Of a stretch of 64,000 nt of DNA, positions 28,998 to 37,494 are shown piece after piece. A program made the translations under genes and the position numbers. Numbering within the stretch: position 1 is the stretch's first letter; every line of letters starts with the position of its first letter. The notes beneath the pieces are model-generated. The model had not been told where the DNA came from and did no database searches. It saw nothing but the letters and a program-made list of their open reading frames with translations. This DNA comes from Candidatus Vicinibacter proximus (GTDB lineage: Bacteria; Bacteroidota; Bacteroidia; Chitinophagales; Saprospiraceae), in NCBI GenBank assembly GCA_016713905.1, contig JADJOE010000003.1, forward strand, positions 62,001-126,000. Direction: 5' to 3'.

Positions 28998-30956
28998 ATG
29001 AAAATATTAATTCTGTTTTTTTCTCTTGCATTCACCTTTACAAGTACTTCTGTTAAGTCACAATTTTCAATAAGCGGAAATGTAACCTCTCAGTCGCTGT
29101 CCATTGTGAATGCACGTGTGACATTATTTAACACTGACACTTCATTTTTCAGAGAAGATAGAACCTTATCTTCAGGAAATTATCTTTTTTCAAATATCCC
29201 CACAGGTGCTTATACCCTCGGTGTTGCCAAACTAGATCATGAGTATTTTGATACGTTAATTTCACTGACCGCGTCGGTTGCAAATCTCCACATTACCTTA
29301 TCCTCAGAATCAAATAAAGGGATGTGGGATGTAATTATGAACTCTCCAGAACGATTAGGTGGAACTGATTTAGGGATTTTGATGCCTAACGGAAACATTT
29401 ATTATTGTCATGATACTGAAGACCCTTTCTATTTTGATCCAACGGCCAATGATACCATCTCAGTGGCAGGAGATACTGCTGTTCAAGGATGTGTTGGTCC
29501 AATATTATGCAATAATGGAGATTTATGGTTTTTTGGAGGAACTCTTCAAAATGTTTATGGACCTGGAACAAAGAAAGTCAAATCGTTTAACCCAAAGAAT
29601 GCTAATTGGAAAATTCAAAAAAATATGTTTGATTATCGTTGGTATCCATCAGTTTCGCCTTTGCCTAATGGTAATATTTTAATTGCAGGTGGTGGAGGAT
29701 TGAGTAATCCTTTACGTGTAAAAACATCTGAAGTTTACAATACACAAACAAGCACTTTTACACGCATAGATGATATTGCAATTGGAAATGAAGTTTCACC
29801 AATTCTGCCTTTACACAATGGCAAAACATTGATGACCCATCGCCCACCTCAGCTATTTGATCCAGTTACGAATGAATGGGATTTGGCAGGAGATTTTGTT
29901 CAAAGTAATCGCATGAGCAATGGTGATCATAGTGACCATGAGTTGGTTTTATTGTCAAACGGTAGTGTTTTGGCAATTGGATTCAAACCTTTCAATAACC
30001 CTCTCGGAACATTTGTTGAAATATATGATCCTTCATTAAATCAGTGGTCCTTGAAAAGCAGCATAAATCCGATTCGTTCACGTGCCAAAGCAGTAATTCT
30101 TCCTGATAAAAGAATTTTGGTGGCAAATGGTCAAAAGGAAGATGGCAGTAATCATACCCCTGTGAATCAATGGGGTTACATGAAACGAACTGATTTGTAT
30201 AACTCAAATACAGATACTTGGAGGAATGTAGCAGATATGAATTATTTTCGTGAATATCATGCTATCATTACGTTGGTTCCAGATGGTAGATTAATTGCAG
30301 TGGGTGGCGAAGGACAGCCAGGTAATGAACCACCATTAAGCATTATTGAAGCATACAAACCTCCCTACTTGTTCAGAGGAGTACGTCCCGAAATTCATAA
30401 CCTCAACAACACAGAATTTCCAAGAGGTGGCAAGATAAATTTTAATATTGCCAAAACTGACAGTATTACCGGTGTTCACTTGATGTCAAATGCAGTAAAC
30501 ACGCATTTTATGAATAGCAGCAGCAATCGATTTTTGGAACTTGCTTTTACGCAAAATGGCGGTAGCATTTCCGCATCTTTACCATCGGACAGTTTGTTGG
30601 TTCATGCCGGATTTTACATGCTCTTTGCTATGGTGGATGATATACCTTCTATGGCTAATATCATTCAGGTATTGGATAGCACCACCACAGTATTTACTGG
30701 TATGGAAGAGAATATAATTGAAAACACCTTAAGAATTTACCCCAATCCATTCGGTGAATTTATTTCAATTCAATCCACCATTCCGGTTGTAAAGGCAAAA
30801 ATCACCAATATAACAGGAAGAGTGTTGCTGGCAATTGCTGCACAAAATATTCAACACATCAAAACTGAAAATTTAGACACCGGCTATTATTTATTGTCGG
30901 TGCAATTTGAAAACGGACAATCAACAACACGAAAAATAGTGAGGCATCAAAAATGA
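28998..30956 (+). CDS. Predicted copper radical oxidase (galactose/glyoxal oxidase-like) with T9SS tail
   Basis: A 652-residue exported protein: signal peptide, a carboxypeptidase-regulatory-like beta domain (about 25-105), a Kelch-type beta-propeller (about 110-455), a DUF1929-type C-terminal domain (about 465-560) and a type A T9SS sorting domain (about 575-652). Every ligand of the galactose-oxidase cofactor has a counterpart: Cys165 (QGCVGPIL), Tyr216 (RWYPSVSPLPNG), Tyr420-His421 (REYHAIITLVPDGR) and His503 (NTHFMNSSSNRFLEL). The Cys-Tyr pair would form the thioether radical cofactor with one copper, oxidising primary alcohols or aldehydes and releasing H2O2. Substrate type is unknown. 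The residue matching is mine by eye. Confidence 0.82.
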   Translation: MKILILFFSLAFTFTSTSVKSQFSISGNVTSQSLSIVNARVTLFNTDTSFFREDRTLSSGNYLFSNIPTGAYTLGVAKLDHEYFDTLISLTASVANLHITLSSESNKGMWDVIMNSPERLGGTDLGILMPNGNIYYCHDTEDPFYFDPTANDTISVAGDTAVQGCVGPILCNNGDLWFFGGTLQNVYGPGTKKVKSFNPKNANWKIQKNMFDYRWYPSVSPLPNGNILIAGGGGLSNPLRVKTSEVYNTQTSTFTRIDDIAIGNEVSPILPLHNGKTLMTHRPPQLFDPVTNEWDLAGDFVQSNRMSNGDHSDHELVLLSNGSVLAIGFKPFNNPLGTFVEIYDPSLNQWSLKSSINPIRSRAKAVILPDKRILVANGQKEDGSNHTPVNQWGYMKRTDLYNSNTDTWRNVADMNYFREYHAIITLVPDGRLIAVGGEGQPGNEPPLSIIEAYKPPYLFRGVRPEIHNLNNTEFPRGGKINFNIAKTDSITGVHLMSNAVNTHFMNSSSNRFLELAFTQNGGSISASLPSDSLLVHAGFYMLFAMVDDIPSMANIIQVLDSTTTVFTGMEENIIENTLRIYPNPFGEFISIQSTIPVVKAKITNITGRVLLAIAAQNIQHIKTENLDTGYYLLSVQFENGQSTTRKIVRHQK

Positions 30957-31041
30957 AATCAACATTTAATGCACGTAGAATTTTCAGAAAAATACTCCGA
31001 TGGTTATTTTTAAAAAATTGCTGTCGCTAACCATTCAAGAA

Positions 31042-33087
31042 ATGATAAAATTAATTACCTTATACTGCCTTTTTGCATCTGTCAACCTCATGGCACAGCA
31101 AATTCCCCCTTGTTGGTTTGATACCTACCAAAGGCAAAACCAAACCTTCATCCAATATGCCGAAAGCATTTTGCGTAATGCAATTAAATATCCTGTTAAT
31201 CTAAATCGTACAGAAAACGCGATTAAATTAATTCCGGTGGTGGTTCATATTATTCATAACGGTGGAACAGAAAATATTTCCGACACTCAAGTTCAAAGTC
31301 AGATTGATGTATTGAATGAAGATTTCAAAAAATTGGCAGGAACTAACGGTGATGGAAATGGCGTTGACACCGAAATAGAATTTTGCCTCGCAAAAATGTC
31401 ACCAGATGGAAATTGCACGAATGGTATTGTGCGGGTTCAATCCACTCTTACCAATCATCTTACCTATCAAAGAACCTTGCTTAAGCAATTAAGTTTTTGG
31501 GATAATACTCGTTACTTGAATATTTATGTGGTTAGATCCATAAATGGCGGCAGTGGAATTGCTGGCTACTCGTCTTTTCCGGGCGGTCCTGCAAGTGAAG
31601 ATGGAATTGTTGTTCGCTACAATTACTTTGGAAGAACCGGAACCATAACAAACGGCACAAACGGCAGAACCACCACTCATGAAATTGCGCATTGGATGGG
31701 CTTGTATCACACTTTTAATAATGGTTGCGGCATCGACACTTGTACCGATGGCGATTATATATGTGATACACCACCTGCCGCAAATCCAAATTTTGGTTGC
31801 CCAATTGTAAACAGTTGCTCCAACGACTTTCCGGATGTAAACGACCAAATTGGTAACTACTGTGACTACTCCGATGATGGCTGCAAAAATATGTTTTCTG
31901 CCGGGCAAAAAGCAAAAATGGATGCAACCCTTAATACATTCAGAATGCAAATATGGAATTCTGCAAACATTACCTCAACCGGATGTGACTCCATTTTTAA
32001 TCCGCCACCTACCTGTCCTCCTGTGGCTGATTTTACTACGCTCACTGAAAATATTTGTGTTGGTAGCAGCATTACATTTTACAATCGCTCACTGAATAAT
32101 CCAACTGCATTTAACTGGAGCTTTCCGGGAGGAACACCTACTTCATCAACTGTTGCCAACCCTGTTGTTGTATATTCTTCGGCAGGTACTTATGATGTTA
32201 GTTTGATTGTTTCTGACGCCAAAGGTACCGATACATTGGTTTTGTTCAACTATGTCAATGTAACAACACCTTTAGTCGGATTGACATCATCATGGGGTGA
32301 TGACTTTGAAAAAGGGATTTTCCCAAACAACGCATTAACCATTGACAATCCTGATGGAGGAATTTCCTGGGAGCGCACTACTGATGCATCTTTTGAAGGA
32401 TTAGCATCTGCACGAATTCAAAATTTAATCAATACAAATTACGGTCAGTCTGATGCACTACAGCTTCCGCGTATTGATTGTACAACATTAGCTACACCAA
32501 TAAAGCTTGGTTTCAAATGGGCGTATGCCCGTAGTGATGCTAATTATAGCGATGAACTCATTGTGCTTGTTTCCAGCGATTGTGGGACCACTTGGACGCA
32601 AAAATTTTACCGCACCGGAAATTCATTGGCATCAGGTCCTACCCAAAAAACTTTGTTTATTCCCACTAAATCTCAATGGAAGACTGCAAACATTGATCTT
32701 TCAAGTTACTCATCTTTCAGACATATTGACGTTAAAATTGTAAACGTGACCGATGGAGGAAATGCCCTTTACATCGATAGTTTAAAATTAGGTAATTTTG
32801 ATTTTGGGACGCTCTCCAGTTCTATAATAGAAAGCAAAAAAATACCCAGTGTATTTATATTTCCAAATCCTGTAAATAATACCCTTATCGTAAGAATTGA
32901 AGATGACAAAGAGAAGAACTTTAGTGAAATTGAAATTGTTAATCTTCTCGGCAGTAAAATGTTACAATTTAGCAATCTTAACACATCTAATTTCTCAATT
33001 AATACAACTCAGCTTCCAACCGGTGTGTATATCCTTACTGCTAAATTTGGTAATAAATATTCTCAACTGAAATTTGTCAAAAAATGA
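31042..33087 (+). CDS. M43 (pappalysin-like) metalloprotease with PKD domain and T9SS tail
   Basis: The catalytic zinc motif HEIAHWMGLYH (from about residue 213) is the extended HExxHxxGxxH of metzincins, with the family M43 context NGRTTTHEIAHWMGLYH and a later Cys-rich loop. A PKD domain (about 320-415, with FNWSFPGG and SAGTYDVSLIVSD), a jelly-roll-like domain and a type A T9SS sorting domain (last ~80 residues, PTGVYILTAKFG) follow. I chose the ATG at 31042 because it gives a clean signal peptide (MIKLITLYCLFASVNLMAQ); 31000 is an alternative start. The product is a secreted endopeptidase. Its stop overlaps the next start (ATGA). Confidence 0.9.
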   Translation: MIKLITLYCLFASVNLMAQQIPPCWFDTYQRQNQTFIQYAESILRNAIKYPVNLNRTENAIKLIPVVVHIIHNGGTENISDTQVQSQIDVLNEDFKKLAGTNGDGNGVDTEIEFCLAKMSPDGNCTNGIVRVQSTLTNHLTYQRTLLKQLSFWDNTRYLNIYVVRSINGGSGIAGYSSFPGGPASEDGIVVRYNYFGRTGTITNGTNGRTTTHEIAHWMGLYHTFNNGCGIDTCTDGDYICDTPPAANPNFGCPIVNSCSNDFPDVNDQIGNYCDYSDDGCKNMFSAGQKAKMDATLNTFRMQIWNSANITSTGCDSIFNPPPTCPPVADFTTLTENICVGSSITFYNRSLNNPTAFNWSFPGGTPTSSTVANPVVVYSSAGTYDVSLIVSDAKGTDTLVLFNYVNVTTPLVGLTSSWGDDFEKGIFPNNALTIDNPDGGISWERTTDASFEGLASARIQNLINTNYGQSDALQLPRIDCTTLATPIKLGFKWAYARSDANYSDELIVLVSSDCGTTWTQKFYRTGNSLASGPTQKTLFIPTKSQWKTANIDLSSYSSFRHIDVKIVNVTDGGNALYIDSLKLGNFDFGTLSSSIIESKKIPSVFIFPNPVNNTLIVRIEDDKEKNFSEIEIVNLLGSKMLQFSNLNTSNFSINTTQLPTGVYILTAKFGNKYSQLKFVKK

Positions 33088-33905
33088 ATATGAAAAAATT
33101 AATCGTGATTATGTATTGTTGTATTGCTTTTATTATTTTTATTGCGAGTTCAACTTTAGTACAATCTCCCTGCGACAGCCCTTTAGTAGGTGGTCATACA
33201 GGAGCACCAGGAGAATACGGCTGTAATGGCTGTCATTCAGGAATCGTCAATACTGGCAAAGCAATTATTGATTTTAACATTGATGCAACCACCTATACTC
33301 CCGGACAAACCTATAAGGTTTTTGTCAGAATTCAGCATCCGAATTTTAATAAATCTGGTTTCTCGTGCCTTGCTTTAAAAAATACCAACAACACCACGAT
33401 CGGTACATTTAATTTGATTGAGACTCAAAGAACGCGCATCTATTCAGATGGAAATAGAAATTACTTGAGTCATACACCTTGTGGGGCTGACAGTTTAGAC
33501 AGTAATAGTTGGACTTTTAGTTGGACTGCGCCAAATACATATGTGGATACTATTACATTGTATATTGGCGCGTTAGTTGCCAATCATAATCACGCTACAT
33601 CAGGCGATTTTAGCTATACGCGAAAACTTGTTCTGCCTTATCAGGCCGTAAATACTTTATCTGAAAATAGTAAATTTAAAGTGGGTATATTTCCAAATCC
33701 AATGTCAGATAAGCTTATTGTACAACCTACAGAAACAAATTCTACTTGCGATTTTCACATTATCACCCTTACTGGAAAATTAGTAATGAAGAAGAATAAT
33801 TTTTCAGGAGGGGCGATTGATGTTTCACATTTATCGACTGGTACCTATTTAATTTATGTAAATTCTGGTAACAAATCTTTTTCATTTAAATTTATAAAAC
33901 AATAG
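33084..33905 (+). CDS. Exported reeler-like (choice-of-anchor V) protein with CxxCH motif and T9SS tail
   Basis: A 273-residue exported protein. After the signal peptide comes GAPGEYGCNGCHSG, a c-type heme attachment motif (Cys47, Cys50, His51), then a beta-sandwich of the reelin/defense-domain type (TYTPGQTYKVFVRIQHP, WTFSWTAP, TITLYIGALVANHN), and finally a type A T9SS sorting domain (FPNPMSDKLIV, STGTYLIYVNSG). This arrangement matches Bacteroidota proteins labelled choice-of-anchor V. A heme or a metal could bind the CxxCH site; which one is unproven. It is translationally coupled to the upstream protease by a 4-bp overlap. Confidence 0.8.
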   Translation: MNMKKLIVIMYCCIAFIIFIASSTLVQSPCDSPLVGGHTGAPGEYGCNGCHSGIVNTGKAIIDFNIDATTYTPGQTYKVFVRIQHPNFNKSGFSCLALKNTNNTTIGTFNLIETQRTRIYSDGNRNYLSHTPCGADSLDSNSWTFSWTAPNTYVDTITLYIGALVANHNHATSGDFSYTRKLVLPYQAVNTLSENSKFKVGIFPNPMSDKLIVQPTETNSTCDFHIITLTGKLVMKKNNFSGGAIDVSHLSTGTYLIYVNSGNKSFSFKFIKQ

Positions 33906-33936
33906 TCAATTATTTTAAACTTTAAAAACATATAAT

Positions 33937-34185
33937 ATGAAAAATCAAATGATTGCAATCGCAACAATTTTGTTAACAACTATTTTCATTGCTTCTTGCG
34001 GTAGTAAAGGATCTGAAAGCAAAAATCCTACAACCGAACAAACCGCCAACGCCATGTATCAATGTCCCATGAAATGCGAGGGTGAAAAAGTGTATGACAA
34101 AACTGGTCAATGCCCTGTATGCAACATGGAGTTGGAAAAAGTTGTAGGAAACCATGATCATCACAAACACGACAGTCTAAACTAA
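33937..34185 (+). CDS. Heavy-metal-binding-domain (HMBD) lipoprotein
   Basis: An 82-residue lipoprotein (lipobox FIASC, Cys21) whose mature part is one HMBD unit: YQCPMKCEGEKVYDKTG followed by QCPVCNMELEKV, with CPM and CPVCNM metal-binding elements, and a His-rich tail (NHDHHKHD). Related domains in CusB/CzcB adaptors bind Cu(I) or Ag(I) and hand it to the pump. It is the first gene of the 18-kb run and lies 19 bp upstream of the CopB-type ATPase. The same domain recurs at the N-terminus of both adaptors at the other end of the run. Confidence 0.88.
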   Translation: MKNQMIAIATILLTTIFIASCGSKGSESKNPTTEQTANAMYQCPMKCEGEKVYDKTGQCPVCNMELEKVVGNHDHHKHDSLN

Positions 34186-34204
34186 AATCACTAATTGGTG
34201 ACAA

Positions 34205-36223
34205 ATGGAACATACAGATCATTACATAGGGAAAAGCCAACCCCATGACAAACAAAGCAATCAAGTTAAAAGTGGCCATGACAAACATTTAGGACATAAT
34301 GTATCTGATTTTTTGAGCCGGTTTATTGTTTGTTCCATAGTTTCTATTCCAGTGCTTGCCTTGTCGCACATGTTACAGGAGTGGATTGGATTTGAATTTG
34401 CTTTTGCAGGTGACAAGTTTGTGTTGGCAGTTCTCTCCACATTTATTTTTATTTATGGTGGTTTCCCTTTTCTGAAAGGGTTGTATGTCGAAGTAAAAGA
34501 CAAAGCCATTGGTATGATGACACTAATTGGTGTTGCTATTTCTGTTGCATGGGTTTACAGTGTTGCTATCACTTTTGGTTTGCAGGGTTTGGACTTTTAT
34601 TGGGAAATGGCAACTCTGATAGACATAATGCTCATTGGGCATTACTTTGAAATGAAATCGGTCATGGGTGTTTCCCGTTCGCTTGAATTGCTTGTAAAAA
34701 TGATGCCTTCCACCGCACACCATTTAGTAAACGGACAAATACATGATATGCCTATCAGTCATTTGAAAGTGGATAATATGATACTGGTGAAGCCGGGCGA
34801 AAAAGTTCCAGTAGATGGAATTGTTACCGAAGGAGAAAGCTATGTTGATGAAAGTATGCTTACTGGTGAGAGCAAACCTGTAAAAAAAGAAAAGGAGAGC
34901 AAAGTGATTGGCGGGGCTATAAACAGCAATGGTTCACTTATTATAAAAGTTACAAGTACAGGAAAAGAAAGCTATCTAAACAAAGTAGTGAAATTGGTAG
35001 AAGATGCACAAAAAGTAAAATCCAAAACACAAAATTTTGCCGACCGTGCCGCAAGGGTTTTAACTTTTGTAGCTTTGGTTGGCGGACTCATCACACTGGT
35101 TGTTTGGCTTCTCTTGGGTTTCCCTTTTGTATTTGCATTGGAAAGGATGGTCACAGTTATGGTTATTTCTTGTCCTCATGCTCTGGGTTTAGCAGTTCCA
35201 TTAGTTGTGGCAATTTCAACCTCGATTTCTGCACAAAAAGGATTACTCATTCGCAACAGAACAGCTTTTGAAAATGCGCGGCTGATTACTACCATCATTT
35301 TTGACAAGACTGGAACACTAACAAAAGGTTCACATGAATTACAGGAAACAAAAGTGCTGAACCCAAGATTTGATGATAAAGAATTACTGCGTTTGGCATC
35401 AGGCATTGAACAACATTCTGAGCATTATATCGCAGCAGGTTTGTTGAGAAAGATTAAAGAATTGAGCATTGTTATTCCAAAATCCGAAAATTTCAATTAC
35501 CTGCCGGGTAAAGGGTTAGAGGGCATTGTGGAAGGAAAAGATATTAAAATAGTAGGTCCGAATTACCTGAAAGAACAAAACATCAAGATTGTTGAAACGA
35601 TTGATGATTTTACAGGCACAGTTGTTTATATTATGATTGACAAAAATGTTGCGGGGTACTTTACTTTCTCAGATCAGATAAGAGAAAGTTCTTTTGAAGC
35701 TATTCAAATACTTAAAAAAGCAGGAATTAAAAATTTACTGCTTACAGGCGACAACGAAAAAGTAGCCAAGAAAGTAAGCGATGAATTAAACATGGACGGC
35801 TTCTTTGCCAATGTATTGCCACATGATAAATTAGAGAAAGTAAAATCACTTCAAGAGAAAGGTGAAAATGTTGCCATGACGGGTGATGGCGTAAATGATG
35901 CACCTGCCCTTGCACAAGCGGATGTTGGTATTGCTGTTGGTTCAGGCACAGACGTGGCAGCCGAAACAGCAGATATTATTTTGGTGAATTCTGACCCTAA
36001 AGATATTGCCAATTTGATTTTATTTGGCAAAGCCACCTATAATAAAATGATACAAAACCTTTGGTGGGCAGTTGGCTATAACATTATCGTAATTCCATTG
36101 GCAGCAGGTGTTTTGTATCAATGGGACATCATGCTAAGCCCGTCAATGGGGGCTGTGCTTATGAGTGTAAGCACTATTGTGGTTGCCATAAATGCACAAC
36201 TTTTAAAAAGGAAATTGAAATGA
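34205..36223 (+). CDS. copB: CopB-type copper-exporting P1B-3 ATPase
   Basis: A 672-residue P-type ATPase. The N-terminus is His-rich (HTDHYIGKSQPHDK, HDKHLGH) in place of an HMA domain. Signatures: TGES (about 220), CPHALGLAVP in the sixth transmembrane helix (metal site), DKTGTLT phosphorylation motif, GDGVNDAPALAQADVGIA hinge, and in the last two helices YN and MSVSTIVVAINA. CPH plus MSxSTxxxxxNA marks subgroup P1B-3, which exports Cu(I)/Cu(II)/Ag from cytoplasm to periplasm. Its stop codon overlaps the start of the first CusA part (ATGA). Confidence 0.93.
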   Translation: MEHTDHYIGKSQPHDKQSNQVKSGHDKHLGHNVSDFLSRFIVCSIVSIPVLALSHMLQEWIGFEFAFAGDKFVLAVLSTFIFIYGGFPFLKGLYVEVKDKAIGMMTLIGVAISVAWVYSVAITFGLQGLDFYWEMATLIDIMLIGHYFEMKSVMGVSRSLELLVKMMPSTAHHLVNGQIHDMPISHLKVDNMILVKPGEKVPVDGIVTEGESYVDESMLTGESKPVKKEKESKVIGGAINSNGSLIIKVTSTGKESYLNKVVKLVEDAQKVKSKTQNFADRAARVLTFVALVGGLITLVVWLLLGFPFVFALERMVTVMVISCPHALGLAVPLVVAISTSISAQKGLLIRNRTAFENARLITTIIFDKTGTLTKGSHELQETKVLNPRFDDKELLRLASGIEQHSEHYIAAGLLRKIKELSIVIPKSENFNYLPGKGLEGIVEGKDIKIVGPNYLKEQNIKIVETIDDFTGTVVYIMIDKNVAGYFTFSDQIRESSFEAIQILKKAGIKNLLLTGDNEKVAKKVSDELNMDGFFANVLPHDKLEKVKSLQEKGENVAMTGDGVNDAPALAQADVGIAVGSGTDVAAETADIILVNSDPKDIANLILFGKATYNKMIQNLWWAVGYNIIVIPLAAGVLYQWDIMLSPSMGAVLMSVSTIVVAINAQLLKRKLK

Positions 36224-37494
36224 TTGAAAAAATAATTTCTTGGTCAACACACAACCGTTTCTTTGTATGGATTGGTATTTTGCTAATCGTAGTTGGTGGT
36301 TTGTATTCGGTGATAAACACTCCCGTTGATGCCATTCCCGACCTCTCAGAAAACCAGGTGATTGTTTATACCGAATGGATGGGGCGCAACCCGAAAATTA
36401 TGGAAGACCAGATTACCTACCCCTTGGTTTCAAATTTGCAGGGCATCCCCAACATCAAAGCCATTCGTGCGGCATCCATGTTTGGCATGAGTTTCATCTT
36501 TGTCATATTTAATGATGATGCAGAAATTTATTGGGCAAGAACTCGCGTGTTAGAACGATTGAGCTTCGCTCAAAAAGCATTACCGCAAGGGGTAACTCCT
36601 TCACTTGGTCCCGATGGAACAGGTGTCGGGCACGTATTTTGGTATACACTACAAGGTGATGGTTACGATTTGGGAGAACTTCGAGCCGTGCAGGATTGGT
36701 ATGTAAAATTTGCTTTGCAGAATGTAGAAGGAGTGAGTGAAGTTGCCTCTTTCGGTGGCTTTCAAAAACAATATCAGGTCAGCATCAATCCAAACAAACT
36801 GATTTACTACAACATATCGGCAATGGATGTAGCAAACGCCATAAAAGCAAATAATCGCGATGTAGGCGGTAGCATTTACGAAATGAACCGTATGGGTTAC
36901 ATGCTTCGCGGCTTGGGTTATATAAAGAATATTAAAGACATCGAAGAAATTTCTGTTGGCGCATACAAGTCAACGCCCATAAAACTGAAAGATGTGGCTG
37001 ATGTGCAAATGAGCAGCGACATCCGTTTGGGTATTGTTGAAGAAAACGGAGAAGGCGAAGTGGTAGGTGGTGTGGTGGTTGCCCGATATGGTGAAAATGC
37101 CAAAGAAGTGATTGACCGTGTGAAAGAACGGTTAGGAGATGTAGAAAAAGGTTTACCCCCAGGTGTAAAAATTCAAGTTGCTTACGATCGCAGCGATTTG
37201 ATTGAAGCTGCCATCGCCACGCTCAATGAAGCATTGATTGAAGAAATTATTGTCGTTTCCCTTGTGGTGTTATTGTTTCTCTTTCATTTGCGCAGTGCAG
37301 TAGTAGCTATCATCACCATTCCCTTATCGGTGCTTATTGGTTTTATGGTAGTAAAACTTTTTGGCATTTCACTCAACATTATGTCATTGGGTGGTATTGC
37401 ATTAGCAATTGGTGATTTGGTAGATGCCGGAATTGTAATGACTGAAAACGCTTATAAAAGTTTGGTGAAGGCAGTTCTAAAAACAGACGAATAA
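36220..37494 (+). CDS. cusA: CusA-type RND efflux pump, N-terminal part (split gene)
   Basis: A 424-residue product from the ATG at 36220, which overlaps the ATPase stop and gives the standard family start MIEKIISWSTHNRFFVWIG. It covers TM1 (IGILLIVVGGLYSVI), the first periplasmic porter half (PDLSENQVIVYTEW, GFQKQYQVSINPN, RSDLIEAAI) and TM2-TM4 with the proton-relay acidic residues in AIGDLVDAGIVMTENAY. These match the CusA subgroup of heavy-metal RND pumps, which carry Cu(I)/Ag(I) from periplasm to outside. The frame ends in VLKTDE at the TM4-TM5 linker, with TAA overlapping the next ATG. A full CusA has about 1040 residues, so this and the next ORF form one pump. Confidence 0.9.
   Translation: MIEKIISWSTHNRFFVWIGILLIVVGGLYSVINTPVDAIPDLSENQVIVYTEWMGRNPKIMEDQITYPLVSNLQGIPNIKAIRAASMFGMSFIFVIFNDDAEIYWARTRVLERLSFAQKALPQGVTPSLGPDGTGVGHVFWYTLQGDGYDLGELRAVQDWYVKFALQNVEGVSEVASFGGFQKQYQVSINPNKLIYYNISAMDVANAIKANNRDVGGSIYEMNRMGYMLRGLGYIKNIKDIEEISVGAYKSTPIKLKDVADVQMSSDIRLGIVEENGEGEVVGGVVVARYGENAKEVIDRVKERLGDVEKGLPPGVKIQVAYDRSDLIEAAIATLNEALIEEIIVVSLVVLLFLFHLRSAVVAIITIPLSVLIGFMVVKLFGISLNIMSLGGIALAIGDLVDAGIVMTENAYKSLVKAVLKTDE

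Noticed and set aside
36121..36219. Earlier in-frame start for the first CusA ORF
   Set aside because: It would overlap about 100 bp of the CopB gene and add residues foreign to CusA; the ATG at 36220 gives the standard family N-terminus and an ATGA overlap.
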